A DNA stretch of 55,694 nucleotides from Clostridium sp. CAG:632 (GCA_000431515.1 HF991343.1:77139-132832), one strand, 5' to 3'; positions 25,948 to 35,787 are shown, counted from the first letter of the stretch. The notes: a model not told the origin generated them from the letters alone. Made by a program: numbers and translations.

Positions 25948-27051
25948 TTACTCCTTTCTTGCATTTTCATATTTTAATGCGAGATTCTCAAATTCTTCCT
26001 TCGATTCGCGGAAGCATTCCATCAGTTTCGGAGAAAACACACCGCACTCGCCCATTAATATCATATGATATGCCTTATCTTTATCAATGGCTTCCTTATA
26101 GACCCGTTCACTGACCAGTGCATCGTAAACATCCGCTACAGATACCAGCTGTGCCTCGATTGGAATCTCTTCTCCTGTCAATCCATCCGGATATCCTTTG
26201 CCATCATATCGCTCATGATGATGCCTGCAGATAGCATAACTCACTTTGGCATATTCACTGTCCCATGCTCCATCGATCTGGTCTAAAATATCACATCCCC
26301 GGACCGTATGAGACTTCATATATTCAAATTCATCTTTATCCAGTCTTCCCGGCTTCAGTAATACACTATCCTTGATCGTGATTTTTCCGATATCATGCAA
26401 TGCACTTGCCGCTACAATGATATTGATCCGCTCCGGCGTCAGATTATATTCCGGGTATTTCTTTGCCGCTTTTTCTGCCAGAATTCTGGTAAATCCCTTT
26501 ACACGTTTAATATGTTCACCGCTCTCCAGATTCCGGTACTCCACAACCGTACCCAGTACATCGATAATCTTCTCATTACTGGCCTTGATCTTCTCTGCCT
26601 GTTGTTCCAGCAATCTATTCTGTCGTTTCAGATTTTCTGTCTGAATACGAACTTTATCTTCCAACTGATTTTTATACATAAACAGCTCAACAATATTTCG
26701 TACCCGGCTGCGAACCGTGACACTGTCAAACGGTTTTCGGATAAAATCAGAGACACCCATTTCCAAGCAGGCCCGTTCCGCCTCCGTCTTTGATTCCGCA
26801 CTGATTACAAGCACTGGGATTCTCTCCAGAATCTCTGCCTGCTTCATGTATTTCAGAACCTCATATCCATCCATTTTCGGCATGACCAGATCCAGCAGAA
26901 TCGCCGCGATTTCATCTGAATGATCCTTCAGGATCTCAATTGCCTGCTCTCCATCACCCGCTTCTTCTACCGAAAACATATCACCCAGGGCAACTGCAAG
27001 GATTTCTCTGTTTATCTCAATGTCATCAACGATCAGTATCTTCTCTCTCAT
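25948..27051 (-). CDS. Response regulator with HD-GYP output
   Basis: A 367-residue two-domain protein. The receiver domain (1-120) has the acidic pair at 9-10, the phospho-acceptor Asp at 54 (LLDLVMPKMDGY) and Lys in FIRKPFD. A coiled linker (130-160) leads to an HD-GYP domain (165-350): HD at 219-220 in ALHDIGKI, HHHERYDGKGYPDG with GYP at 286-288, and a VADVYDAL motif. Such proteins commonly degrade c-di-GMP to pGpG or GMP, with activity gated by phosphorylation. It overlaps the stop of the repeat-DUF342 gene by four bases and is followed by HPt. Confidence 0.92.
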   Translation of the reverse strand: MREKILIVDDIEINREILAVALGDMFSVEEAGDGEQAIEILKDHSDEIAAILLDLVMPKMDGYEVLKYMKQAEILERIPVLVISAESKTEAERACLEMGVSDFIRKPFDSVTVRSRVRNIVELFMYKNQLEDKVRIQTENLKRQNRLLEQQAEKIKASNEKIIDVLGTVVEYRNLESGEHIKRVKGFTRILAEKAAKKYPEYNLTPERINIIVAASALHDIGKITIKDSVLLKPGRLDKDEFEYMKSHTVRGCDILDQIDGAWDSEYAKVSYAICRHHHERYDGKGYPDGLTGEEIPIEAQLVSVADVYDALVSERVYKEAIDKDKAYHMILMGECGVFSPKLMECFRESKEEFENLALKYENARKE

Positions 27052-29318
27052 TCCATCTTCTCCTTTGTCTGCTGTATCACTATCCGACCGGCAACATTCC
27101 GCAACATTACATTCTTTCTGGCATCACCACTGTACATCGCATTGTTAATGGCAATTGTCGTGCCCTCATACAAGATCTGATATACACTTATGTAGGCTTT
27201 CTGATACTCTTCTTTGTCCTTTTTCTGTTGCTCTATAATATTGAGAATATCCTGTCGTTCTTTTTCCTTTGTGTAAATCGCATTTTCTACTTTCAGAAAC
27301 ACCGGCATGCTGTTTCGCACTTCCGGCGGATAAGATTTCTTATATTCTTCCATGGCGTTGGTCAGAATCTTAAGCTGACTCTCCGTCTCTTTCAACTGCT
27401 CCGAATAATTAACTTCGTCCATTGCGCTCTCATCATATCCCAAACGAATGGCAGTTTCAATACCGGTTCTATTCCCCACGACTGCTGATTCGATACGATG
27501 TCCCGCATAAATGCGGCCACCGGCTATGCTTCCACCGGAGCCGGTCACCTCAATATCGTCCAATGCATATAAATTACAACGAAAAAAATAATTCGAAATA
27601 ATATGTTTTGCATGAATGGACGCATTTTCAAAAAATCTTCCCATAACTGTTCCAGCTGCTATGATTTGGGCTTCACCGTTACCATTTGCACCCTTTTTGA
27701 TCAGAACACCCCGCTCACTCTCCAGCCGTGCATTCTCTACGAAGCCTTCTACTACAATATCACCGGTTGCTTTCACATGAATATTGCCACCGGCATCTCC
27801 TTTGATATAAACAGAACCATTATAATTGATATCTCCCATTACATTACTTGCTGTCTCCAGCTCCAAAAGATGGGTTACCACCAGATTGGTATCCCGGAAC
27901 GATGCACAACCGTTCTCATCAGATATATAGGTCTTCTCATCATCCAAGAGATGGAAGCCTCTTCCTTTAATACGACGCTTTTCTGCACCATTTACTGCTC
28001 TTAAAACCATACCGTCGATTCTGTATCCATCCACTCCCGGCTTCGCCTCATGATAAGCCAAAAGCTTCTGCCCGGCATATACTTTCTGAAACAGATAAGC
28101 ATCCTTATATTCCCGGGAACCATCCTCTAAAATCCTGACTCCCTGCGTCTCATAATCGCCAATAAAGCTCTCATAATATCCATCTTCACCGCTCACCGGT
28201 TCTCTGCCCTGTGCCAGAACCGTTAACCGGCCCTTTAATGTTCCAAGTATCAGTGCATTTACAACTTCACTGTCCAATCCCTTTCGAATCTTATGCGCTG
28301 TCAATTCGGAGATCAACTGATCTTTTTCCATCGGTGCAGCCTGACTGCCTACATATACATATGCTTTCATCCGGTCCGGCTCTATAAAAAAACGAATTGC
28401 ATCTGCCGACAGATTTTTACAGTATTCCGTCAAATGCTCCGGTGTTGCCAGTTCTTCTTCCGTTATCTCTTCGGTACTGCCTGCATTCTCTGTTTCCTGC
28501 AGCCGTTCCTGCTCCATCTGCAACCGGATTTTCCGCATATCCGCAGCAGAATGTATCATACTCTTATACTGTTCCACATCCAGATGTGCTTCCAGGCCCA
28601 GACGGATTTCTCGCATCTGTTGCCATGAATACAATTCTTTGGAATAAATCTTAACGTTCAGCCTTGCTTCCAGACCCAGACGGATCTCACGCATCTGTTG
28701 CCATGAGTATCCTATTTTCGCATATTGTGCCACATCCAGGCCTTCCTCCAGGCCTTCCGTAATCTCCCGGATGGCGGCTCCCCGGTATGCGGTATTCAGA
28801 TACGGGTCAATGTTGCATCCCTGTTTCATTGCATGGCGGATCTCACGGAGCTGTTCCGGTACATATCCGGCCTTTATATATGGCATGATATTCTGCTTGT
28901 CAAGAATAGCTCTATGCAGTTCCCGCAACATCTCCGCTCCCACTGCTGCGTATTTTTCCAGATGTATATTATCTTTTAACGCCTTCCGTAACTCCCGCAT
29001 GACTTCATAGGAGCACTTCGGATCCGCATAGATGGATGCATCCAGACCATCTTTTAATCCAAGACGTATCTCCTCCATCTGAAACCAGTCATACTGCTTA
29101 CTATTATATAAAGAAATGTCCAGCCTTTCTTCCAGACCGAACCTTATCTGCCGCATCTGTACGGCAAAATATTCCTTATCGGCATAAACGGAAGCATTTA
29201 TCCCATGTTCAAATCCCTGACGGATCTCATCCAGCTGATCATCTCCAAATCCCTGCTTCCGGTATTCAGCCAGCTTGTCAATTACTGTTTTATAATATGT
29301 ATTTTGCATTTTTGCCAT
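27048..29318 (-). CDS. Repeat-DUF342 (FapA-like) protein
   Basis: A 756-residue soluble protein. The first 270 residues hold about nine imperfect 26-residue repeats with a core QMREIRLGLE-x5-V-x-Y and an interspersed Tyr/Trp; two consecutive copies near 215-265 are almost identical. After a Glu-rich linker comes a DUF342/FapA-type region: a mixed domain (about 300-460), then right-handed beta-solenoid-like strands (GDINYNGSVYIKGDAGGNIHV, then GEAQIIAAGTVMG and ALDDIEVTGSGGSIAGGRI), ending in a long coiled coil (about 650-740). DUF342 proteins can act as scaffolds that inhibit kinases or diguanylate signalling (FapA in Vibrio). The repeat region, seen in other Lachnospiraceae proteins, may bind partners. 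It is coupled with the REC-HD-GYP gene by ATGA overlap and has a strong promoter of its own. Confidence 0.8.
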   Translation of the reverse strand: MAKMQNTYYKTVIDKLAEYRKQGFGDDQLDEIRQGFEHGINASVYADKEYFAVQMRQIRFGLEERLDISLYNSKQYDWFQMEEIRLGLKDGLDASIYADPKCSYEVMRELRKALKDNIHLEKYAAVGAEMLRELHRAILDKQNIMPYIKAGYVPEQLREIRHAMKQGCNIDPYLNTAYRGAAIREITEGLEEGLDVAQYAKIGYSWQQMREIRLGLEARLNVKIYSKELYSWQQMREIRLGLEAHLDVEQYKSMIHSAADMRKIRLQMEQERLQETENAGSTEEITEEELATPEHLTEYCKNLSADAIRFFIEPDRMKAYVYVGSQAAPMEKDQLISELTAHKIRKGLDSEVVNALILGTLKGRLTVLAQGREPVSGEDGYYESFIGDYETQGVRILEDGSREYKDAYLFQKVYAGQKLLAYHEAKPGVDGYRIDGMVLRAVNGAEKRRIKGRGFHLLDDEKTYISDENGCASFRDTNLVVTHLLELETASNVMGDINYNGSVYIKGDAGGNIHVKATGDIVVEGFVENARLESERGVLIKKGANGNGEAQIIAAGTVMGRFFENASIHAKHIISNYFFRCNLYALDDIEVTGSGGSIAGGRIYAGHRIESAVVGNRTGIETAIRLGYDESAMDEVNYSEQLKETESQLKILTNAMEEYKKSYPPEVRNSMPVFLKVENAIYTKEKERQDILNIIEQQKKDKEEYQKAYISVYQILYEGTTIAINNAMYSGDARKNVMLRNVAGRIVIQQTKEKME

Positions 29319-29376
29319 ACATCTCTCCCGGGTATTACAGCCCACTCGTAACTCGATTAAAACCTACTGACTTTAC

Positions 29377-29405
29377 ATTGTAAATAGATTGTTTTTTGAT
29401 GTCAA
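29377..29405 (-). promoter_or_regulatory. Sigma-A promoter of the DUF342 operon
   Basis: On the minus strand TTGACA (29400-29405), 17 bp, TACAAT (29377-29382). The -35 box is a perfect consensus. It is back to back with the promoter of the divergent kinase gene. Confidence 0.8.
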
Positions 29406-29423
29406 CAAATTCTTTTTGCAGCA

Positions 29424-29453
29424 TTGACAACCATTTATTTTTCCTACTATTAT
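29424..29453 (+). promoter_or_regulatory. Sigma-A promoter of the hybrid kinase gene
   Basis: TTGACA (29424-29429), 18 bp, TATTAT (29448-29453). Only 18 bp separate its -35 box from that of the divergent promoter, so one regulator could control both. Confidence 0.75.
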
Positions 29454-29502
29454 AGTCATATGATTTATTTTCAAACTTGCAACAGAACGAGGTATCCTTC
29501 TT

Positions 29503-32145
29503 ATGACTACAGATAAAAATACAGACAATTATTCCAGGCTTCAGACTAAATTAAATGATTTTGAGATTCTGCTACAGCAAATGGTTTTTATTGACCGTGC
29601 CCAGGATCAGAATGAACTGAATGCTGCCACCCAGGCTCTGATCCGTGTGATCGGCGATTATACCCAGGCTAACCGGGTTTATATTTTTGATAAAGAACCG
29701 GATTCCGACACTTATCGGAACTCTTTCGAATGGTGTGCTCCGGGTATCGCTGCGTGGATTGATAATCTACAGGCGGTGTCTGCTTCCAAGATGCCTTATT
29801 GGCAGTCCGCTTTCGAGCGTGGAGAAAATATCATCATTGATGATGTTGAGTCTGTAAAAAAGCTCATGCCATCCGAATACGCCATGTTAAAAATTCAAGA
29901 TATTCAAACTGAGATTGCATTTCCAATCTACTCACAGAATCAGCTCTGCGGCTTTATCGGTCTGGACAATCCCCAGATTGCACGGTCCCAGTCATTCATC
30001 TCTCTGCTGGCGGTAGTCGGCGGTCATTTAGGAAATGCCCGAAAAAACATCCGTATGGCAGCTTTGCTGGAGCAGAAACGCGACAGCCTACAGAAAAGTA
30101 ACCATGAACTGGAACGTGAAAAGCTCTATCTTTCCGTTCTGTGCATCGACTATACATCCGTATACTGTGTCGATCTGGCACGCGAAACTGTTGAGATCAT
30201 CAAGCTGGATTCTATCTCTAATATTGCAAGAGAAACCGCTTTTTCCCAAAATCGTACTTTAAATTATCAGACAATGTTAAAATCATACTATGACCAATAT
30301 GTCTATAAAGAGACGGCGCCTGATTTTCTGGAAGTCCTGAGCATTCCCAATATTAAACTGTCATTGTCTCAAAATAACCGGCTGATTTATCATTATCAGA
30401 GTATCCCCAACCTCGCCGGACAAGAATATTTCGAGATTCAGGTTGTTCCGCTTTCCGATACCCTGCATGAATCCAAAGTCATCATCGGATTCCGCCATAT
30501 TGATGATATCGTAAAAGGAGAACAGGCACAGCAGCGCAAATTACAAGAGGCTCTGGATGAGGCTCAACTGAATAACGAGATCATTTCCGCTATCAGCAAA
30601 GTATACTTCGCTATTTACCGTATTGATCTCCGGGAGGATTTCTATGAAGAAATCTCCAGTGATAACGAGGTACATCGACTGACGGGACGGATCGGGAAAG
30701 CCTCTGCGAAAATGGTAGAGCTTTGTGATACCTTTGTTGCTCCGGCTTACCATGATAGTGTTATGAAATTCTTTGACCTATCTACATTGGCTGACCGTTT
30801 AAAAAATGACGAAGTCATCGATATCGATTATCTGGCTAAGGACGGGAACTGGCATCTGGCACGATTTATTGTAAAAAAAAGAGATGAAAAAGGAACCGTT
30901 ACCCATGTACTTTATGTTACACGTCTGATCAGCGAACAGAAGCGCCGGGAACAGAACTGGATTTTCATAGCAGAGGAAGCAAACCGTGCAAATGTTGCCA
31001 AATCCGATTTTCTCTCCCGTATTGCCCATGATATCCGCACACCTATGAATGCCGTTTTGGGATTTGTCGATATTACCAAAAAGCACTTAAATGAGCCAGA
31101 AAAAGTGAAAACCGGTCTGGACAAGATTCAGCTTGCCGGCAGCTACATAGAACAATTAGTGAATGATATCCTGGATATTGCCAGTATTGAGAACGGAAAA
31201 ATGGAACTACATCCCGAAACGGTCAATATCGCCGACATACTGGAAGATTTTTCGGATACCCTGCAGGCATCCATAGTTACCAAACACCTGACCTATAACT
31301 GTAAGAAGCACAATATCGACCATCCATATCTTACGGTTGATTCCCTGCGTCTCAAGCAGATTTACATGAATTTGCTTTCAAACTCTATTAAATACACACC
31401 GGAGTGGGGATCCATTACTTTTGAGTTTTATGAAGAACCATCCGCTACCGCAGGACGGACAACTCTGGTTGCCATCATCAGCGATACCGGTATCGGCATT
31501 GACCCGGAATACATGGAACATATGTATCAGGCATTTTCCAGAGAGGTCGATACCCGTGTAAACAAGGTACGTGGCAGCGGATTGGGACTTGCGATTGTAA
31601 AGCAGCTGGTTGATCTCATGAACGGAACCATCAGGGTTGAGAGTACCGTTGGAAAAGGAACTTCTTTTCATATTGAACTCGAGCTGCCTTATACTACTCC
31701 ATCTGTATCAGGAGAATCAGCTGAAGCTTCTGATTCCCCTGATCCTACTACTTCTTGTAATGGTATGCATCTGTTGATTGCAGAAGACAATGATCTGAAT
31801 TATGAAGTAGTATCCGAGTTGCTTCGTATGTATCATATCTCCTGTGAAAGAGCAGAAAACGGAGCCATCTGCGTAGATAAATTCTCCGCTTCAGGCCCCG
31901 ATACTTATGATGCTATTCTTATGGATATGCAAATGCCGGTCATGGACGGACCGGAAGCCGCACAGGTCATCCGGACACTCACCCGTCCGGACGCACAGAC
32001 GATTCCGATCATTGCCATTACTGCCAACGCATTCACCCGTGATATTGAGCGCTGCCTCGCTGCCGGTATGAATGAACATCTTTCAAAACCATTGAATGTA
32101 CATCAGCTACTTGCTATTTTAGATAAATATAAATCAACTGCCTAG
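29503..32145 (+). CDS. Soluble hybrid sensor histidine kinase (GAF-PAS-HK-REC)
   Basis: An 880-residue kinase without predicted membrane helices. A GAF domain (about 25-190; QANRVYIFD, ISLLAVVGGHLGNAR) is followed by two PAS-like regions (210-340 and 360-480), then HisKA with phospho-His in FLSRIAHDIRTPMNAVLGF, the HATPase_c boxes (NLLSNSIKYTPE, ISDTGIGI, GSGLGLAI), and a C-terminal REC domain (about 760-875) with Asp in ILMDMQMPVMDG. A cytoplasmic ligand or partner is expected as signal. Its stop overlaps that of the second hybrid kinase by CTAG. The start uses AACGAGG-type spacing and the ATG at 29503. Confidence 0.9.
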   Translation: MTTDKNTDNYSRLQTKLNDFEILLQQMVFIDRAQDQNELNAATQALIRVIGDYTQANRVYIFDKEPDSDTYRNSFEWCAPGIAAWIDNLQAVSASKMPYWQSAFERGENIIIDDVESVKKLMPSEYAMLKIQDIQTEIAFPIYSQNQLCGFIGLDNPQIARSQSFISLLAVVGGHLGNARKNIRMAALLEQKRDSLQKSNHELEREKLYLSVLCIDYTSVYCVDLARETVEIIKLDSISNIARETAFSQNRTLNYQTMLKSYYDQYVYKETAPDFLEVLSIPNIKLSLSQNNRLIYHYQSIPNLAGQEYFEIQVVPLSDTLHESKVIIGFRHIDDIVKGEQAQQRKLQEALDEAQLNNEIISAISKVYFAIYRIDLREDFYEEISSDNEVHRLTGRIGKASAKMVELCDTFVAPAYHDSVMKFFDLSTLADRLKNDEVIDIDYLAKDGNWHLARFIVKKRDEKGTVTHVLYVTRLISEQKRREQNWIFIAEEANRANVAKSDFLSRIAHDIRTPMNAVLGFVDITKKHLNEPEKVKTGLDKIQLAGSYIEQLVNDILDIASIENGKMELHPETVNIADILEDFSDTLQASIVTKHLTYNCKKHNIDHPYLTVDSLRLKQIYMNLLSNSIKYTPEWGSITFEFYEEPSATAGRTTLVAIISDTGIGIDPEYMEHMYQAFSREVDTRVNKVRGSGLGLAIVKQLVDLMNGTIRVESTVGKGTSFHIELELPYTTPSVSGESAEASDSPDPTTSCNGMHLLIAEDNDLNYEVVSELLRMYHISCERAENGAICVDKFSASGPDTYDAILMDMQMPVMDGPEAAQVIRTLTRPDAQTIPIIAITANAFTRDIERCLAAGMNEHLSKPLNVHQLLAILDKYKSTA

Positions 32146-34568
32146 TGTTTCCCACAATAAGCAGCAATTGTCCGGAGCACCGTTTTACTATCCAGCGGCT
32201 TTGCAAGGTGTGCATTCATTCCGGCATCCCGGACCATCTGCACATCTTCCGCATAGGCGTTTGCTGTCATTGCAATGATCGGAATCGTCTGTGCATCCTT
32301 TCGATTCTCTTTCCGGATAGTGCGTGCTGCCGTCAGACCATCCATGACCGGCATCATTATATCCATCAGAATCACGTCATACGTTCCGGCTTCATGATTT
32401 TCAAATGCTTCTACCGCCTGTTGTCCATTCCGTACTTCTGTAACAACGGCACCGGCATCCCGTAACAGATAGCTTGCAATCTCCATATTCAGCTCATTAT
32501 CTTCTACCAGCAGAATCTTAATATCTCTGATATCAGCTTCCGCATTCGTACAGGTACCCTGATGGACTTCTGCCTCCGATGCCACATCAAACGGTATCGT
32601 GATTTCAAAGGTTGTCCCTACATTCTTCTCACTCTGTACTTTGATCGTACCATTCATCTTATCAATCAGGCTCTTTACAATCGGCATACCGAGGCCTGTC
32701 CCCTGGTACACACTCTGTTCATCATAATGCTCCTGCACAAACGGCTCATAAATATGCTCCAGAAACTCTTCTGACATACCGATTCCCGTATCGGAGATCA
32801 CGCATTTATAAATCACGCGGTTTCCGTCCATCTGTTCCAGTTCCGCCCGACAGGTAACGCGCCCATCCGGCTTGTTATATTTAATCGCATTATCAAAAAT
32901 ATTTAGAAAAATCTGCCGCACATGAAGCGGACTTCCGTATACATATGGCATATACAGTTTCTGACTGCAATCTTCATGAATCAGATGAATACCGGCTTCT
33001 GTCGCCCGCATATCCGCGATTGTCAGCACTTCCGATGCCAGTTCCAGGATATTAAACGGCTCATGTGCCAAAGATATGTTCTGGTCATCCAGTTTACTGA
33101 TCTCCAGTATATCATTTAATAATGACAGCAGATGATGCGCCGCTACTTTTGCCTTCGCATAATTCTCCTCAACCAGTTTCCGGTCATCGGCATGCCGTTC
33201 ATTCAGCTCGATCAGGCCGATGATACCGTTTAACGGTGTCCGGATATCATGTGACATTCTGGATAAAAACATACTCTTGGCTGCATTGGCCTTTTTGGCC
33301 TCTGCAAGAGCTGCTTCCAGACATTTCTTCTGCTCCTCTTCCTGCCGTACCATCTCATCCACGCAACGAAAGCCAATGATGGCCATATGATGGCCACTTC
33401 CATCATCCACCTTTACAATATACACCACAAAATTCGTCTGCGCATCGGCATTCGGTTCTGTCTCGTACTTGATCGTTCTGGTATCATGCTTATCCAGATA
33501 TGCCATCAGATTTTCCCGATTGGTTTCCCGGATAAAAGAATCCTGATATTCTGATTTTACATATAACTCCGCATATCTTCGTATGGCAGCAGAATAAGAA
33601 TTCGTATTGAATTCAATTCCCGGTCTTGCACCATTTGACTTCTTAATCTCATAAATATCTGCATCCAGATCTGCATAATAAACATACTGATATTCTTCAC
33701 ACAGTGCCAGCATAATAGACTGATTTTCTATGGCTGCCAGTTCCTGCTTCTTTTCTTCCTCAATCCCCTGAATACCTGCCAGCAGATGTGTGATTGTCTC
33801 ATCTGCCGCCTTCCGTTCCGGTACAATTACAATTCTGCACCAGCCCTGATAGACTCCCTTATATTCCACACAGAATACCTCATGCCTCTCCAGCTCCTGT
33901 ATAATATGTTCCAGTTCCAGTGCCTGTCTTAACTCCTCCTGATAGGAAGCACAGACAAAATCACGAGTAAATCGCTCTATCGCAGTCTGAAAATCCCCTT
34001 TCAGATTCTGACCTCCTACTTTCATATACTCCGGCTCCTGGATGAGAACAAGCTCCTTCTTACATACATCCACTTCCCAGGTTGTGAAATAAATACTGCA
34101 GAATGCATCTACTCTGGCATTCTGCTCCTCCAGCGATATCTTCTGTCGCTCCAGTTCCAGAATATAATCGGTTATCTCCTGATGATACCCCCGCACCCGG
34201 ATTCCCTTCTTATAAGAACGATCCAAAGCTCCACCACATCGAATATAGATCAGTCCCTTTTCTGCATGAATCCACGGATACGTATTCTCTGACTGTCCAA
34301 TCTGTATCATCTCCTGTACACTGGCATTCACGGAAGCCATTGCAGACGGCAGGACACCTGCCTCCCAGATCTTATACTGTTCCTCCGGAGAACACAGGGG
34401 ATCCATTCCCATAAATTCCATCGCAATCGCATCATAGTATAGCCTCGGCGGCTCCCCTTCATCCATCTCGATTGCCCAGACTCCGACACCTGCCTTACTG
34501 AAAATGTCTCTCAGTTCCCCTTCATATTCGACTTTATCTACCTGTATCAGCGATTTCTTTTTCTGCAT
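32142..34568 (-). CDS. Soluble hybrid sensor histidine kinase (PAS-HK-REC)
   Basis: An 808-residue kinase without membrane helices. N-terminal PAS-like sensory regions (30-160 and 165-420, with repeated tetrad patterns such as YFTTWEVDV and YVYYADLDADIYEI) lead to HisKA with FLSRMSHDIRTPLNGIIGL, HATPase_c (NIFDNAIKYNKP, ISDTGIGM, GTGLGMPI), and REC (ILLVEDNELN, ILMDIMMPVMDG, LAKPLD). It is a close structural relative of the convergent kinase but without a clear GAF. Its start has GGAGAATACAC upstream. Both kinases carry a terminal REC, so both could feed the HPt gene 6 kb away. Confidence 0.9.
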   Translation of the reverse strand: MQKKKSLIQVDKVEYEGELRDIFSKAGVGVWAIEMDEGEPPRLYYDAIAMEFMGMDPLCSPEEQYKIWEAGVLPSAMASVNASVQEMIQIGQSENTYPWIHAEKGLIYIRCGGALDRSYKKGIRVRGYHQEITDYILELERQKISLEEQNARVDAFCSIYFTTWEVDVCKKELVLIQEPEYMKVGGQNLKGDFQTAIERFTRDFVCASYQEELRQALELEHIIQELERHEVFCVEYKGVYQGWCRIVIVPERKAADETITHLLAGIQGIEEEKKQELAAIENQSIMLALCEEYQYVYYADLDADIYEIKKSNGARPGIEFNTNSYSAAIRRYAELYVKSEYQDSFIRETNRENLMAYLDKHDTRTIKYETEPNADAQTNFVVYIVKVDDGSGHHMAIIGFRCVDEMVRQEEEQKKCLEAALAEAKKANAAKSMFLSRMSHDIRTPLNGIIGLIELNERHADDRKLVEENYAKAKVAAHHLLSLLNDILEISKLDDQNISLAHEPFNILELASEVLTIADMRATEAGIHLIHEDCSQKLYMPYVYGSPLHVRQIFLNIFDNAIKYNKPDGRVTCRAELEQMDGNRVIYKCVISDTGIGMSEEFLEHIYEPFVQEHYDEQSVYQGTGLGMPIVKSLIDKMNGTIKVQSEKNVGTTFEITIPFDVASEAEVHQGTCTNAEADIRDIKILLVEDNELNMEIASYLLRDAGAVVTEVRNGQQAVEAFENHEAGTYDVILMDIMMPVMDGLTAARTIRKENRKDAQTIPIIAMTANAYAEDVQMVRDAGMNAHLAKPLDSKTVLRTIAAYCGKH

Positions 34569-34676
34569 GTGTATTCTCCTGTGTTGCCTGCATCATATGT
34601 ATCAAACATCATTATTTTTAAGCATAGCATAGCGACAATTGGGTGTTCCTTATTTCTGTCTTTTATTTACTTTACA

Positions 34677-35657
34677 TTACAGCAGGCTCTTCCGCAGCTC
34701 TGCTCCGGTCTTTGCGCTTAAGTATGCCGGTGCAATGTCAAATACGGTCTTACAACCGCTCTGTCCCTCGCTATGCAGCCGAAATGCGGCTCTTGCATAT
34801 GCTACGATCACGCAGGCTGTAAACTCCGGATTCGAATCAAGCTTCAGGCTGTACTCTATCACATGCTTATGCTCCTGTTCCCAACCGGTCTTACCGGAAC
34901 GGATCACAAATCCGCCATGTGGGATGCCGCTGTGATTGGCCTTCAACTCTTCTTCACTGATGAAATGAACCGTAGTGTCATAATCCGCAAAATAATTCGG
35001 CATATTCTTGATCGTTGCTTCTACCTTGACAGGATCTGCGCCCTCCTCCAGTACCACGAAGCATTCTCTTGTATGCTTCTGTCTAGTTGTCAGCTCCGGA
35101 TTCTCACCATTTCTGACTGCTTCTAATGCTGACTCAACCGGAATCGTATACTGCTTACCATCCTTTACGCCCTCTACACGGCGGATTGCATCTGAATGTC
35201 CCTGACTGACACCCTTGCCCCAGAATGTGTAGTCCCGACCTTCCGGCAGGATTGCATTGGCATACATCCGGTTCAAGGAGAACATTCCCGGATCCCAGCC
35301 TACGGAAATGATTCCAATGTGTCCGCTCTTCTTTGCAGCCGCATCTACCCGTTCAAAATGCTCCGGAATGCGTGCATGTGTATCAAAGCTGTCTACTACA
35401 TTAAACAGCTCCGCATACTTCGGTGTCTGCTCCGGAAGGTCTGTCGCACTGCCGCCGCACAGGATCATAACATCGATCTTATCCTTCCACTGCTCTACAT
35501 CTGTCACAGAGCATACTACTGCGCCTTCCGTCAGAATTGACACTGTCTCCGGTGCGCGTCTGGTAAATACTGCGGTCAGCTCCATATCCGGATTCTGCCG
35601 GATCGCACACTCTATACCTCTTCCGAGATTTCCATAGCCTAAAATACCAATTCTCAT
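34677..35657 (-). CDS. ddh: Meso-diaminopimelate dehydrogenase
   Basis: A 326-residue NADP-dependent enzyme that converts tetrahydrodipicolinate to meso-diaminopimelate in one step for lysine and peptidoglycan synthesis. The Rossmann start RIGILGYGNLGRGIE and the family motif ISVGWDPGMFSLNRMYA are clear, as are WGKGVSQGHSDAIRR and a C-terminal ELRKSL. The start at 35657 follows AAGGAG; a longer frame 32 codons upstream has no ribosome site. It stands alone between its own promoter and the kinase gene; the 5' leader is about 90 nt and carries two small hairpins. Confidence 0.95.
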   Translation of the reverse strand: MRIGILGYGNLGRGIECAIRQNPDMELTAVFTRRAPETVSILTEGAVVCSVTDVEQWKDKIDVMILCGGSATDLPEQTPKYAELFNVVDSFDTHARIPEHFERVDAAAKKSGHIGIISVGWDPGMFSLNRMYANAILPEGRDYTFWGKGVSQGHSDAIRRVEGVKDGKQYTIPVESALEAVRNGENPELTTRQKHTRECFVVLEEGADPVKVEATIKNMPNYFADYDTTVHFISEEELKANHSGIPHGGFVIRSGKTGWEQEHKHVIEYSLKLDSNPEFTACVIVAYARAAFRLHSEGQSGCKTVFDIAPAYLSAKTGAELRKSLL

Positions 35658-35751
35658 ATTCGTTCTCCTTATTATCATTCCTTTATAACGGTCACCGGAT
35701 AAAATCCGATCACCGGACCCGTATGTGCAAGCACATCCCGTCGCAATGCGC

Positions 35752-35780
35752 ATTATATATCACCAAACCGGCTGTATGAA
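35752..35780 (-). promoter_or_regulatory. Likely sigma-A promoter of ddh
   Basis: On the minus strand TTCATA (35775-35780), 17 bp, TATAAT (35752-35757). The leader after it contains ATGTGC-TT-GCACAT and CGGAT-TTT-ATCCG hairpins, which might be regulatory. Confidence 0.55.
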
Positions 35781-35787
35781 CAGGCTT

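Noticed and set aside
35658..35787. Lysine or NAD riboswitch near ddh/pnuC
   Set aside because: The region is too short and lacks the conserved cores; only small hairpins are visible.
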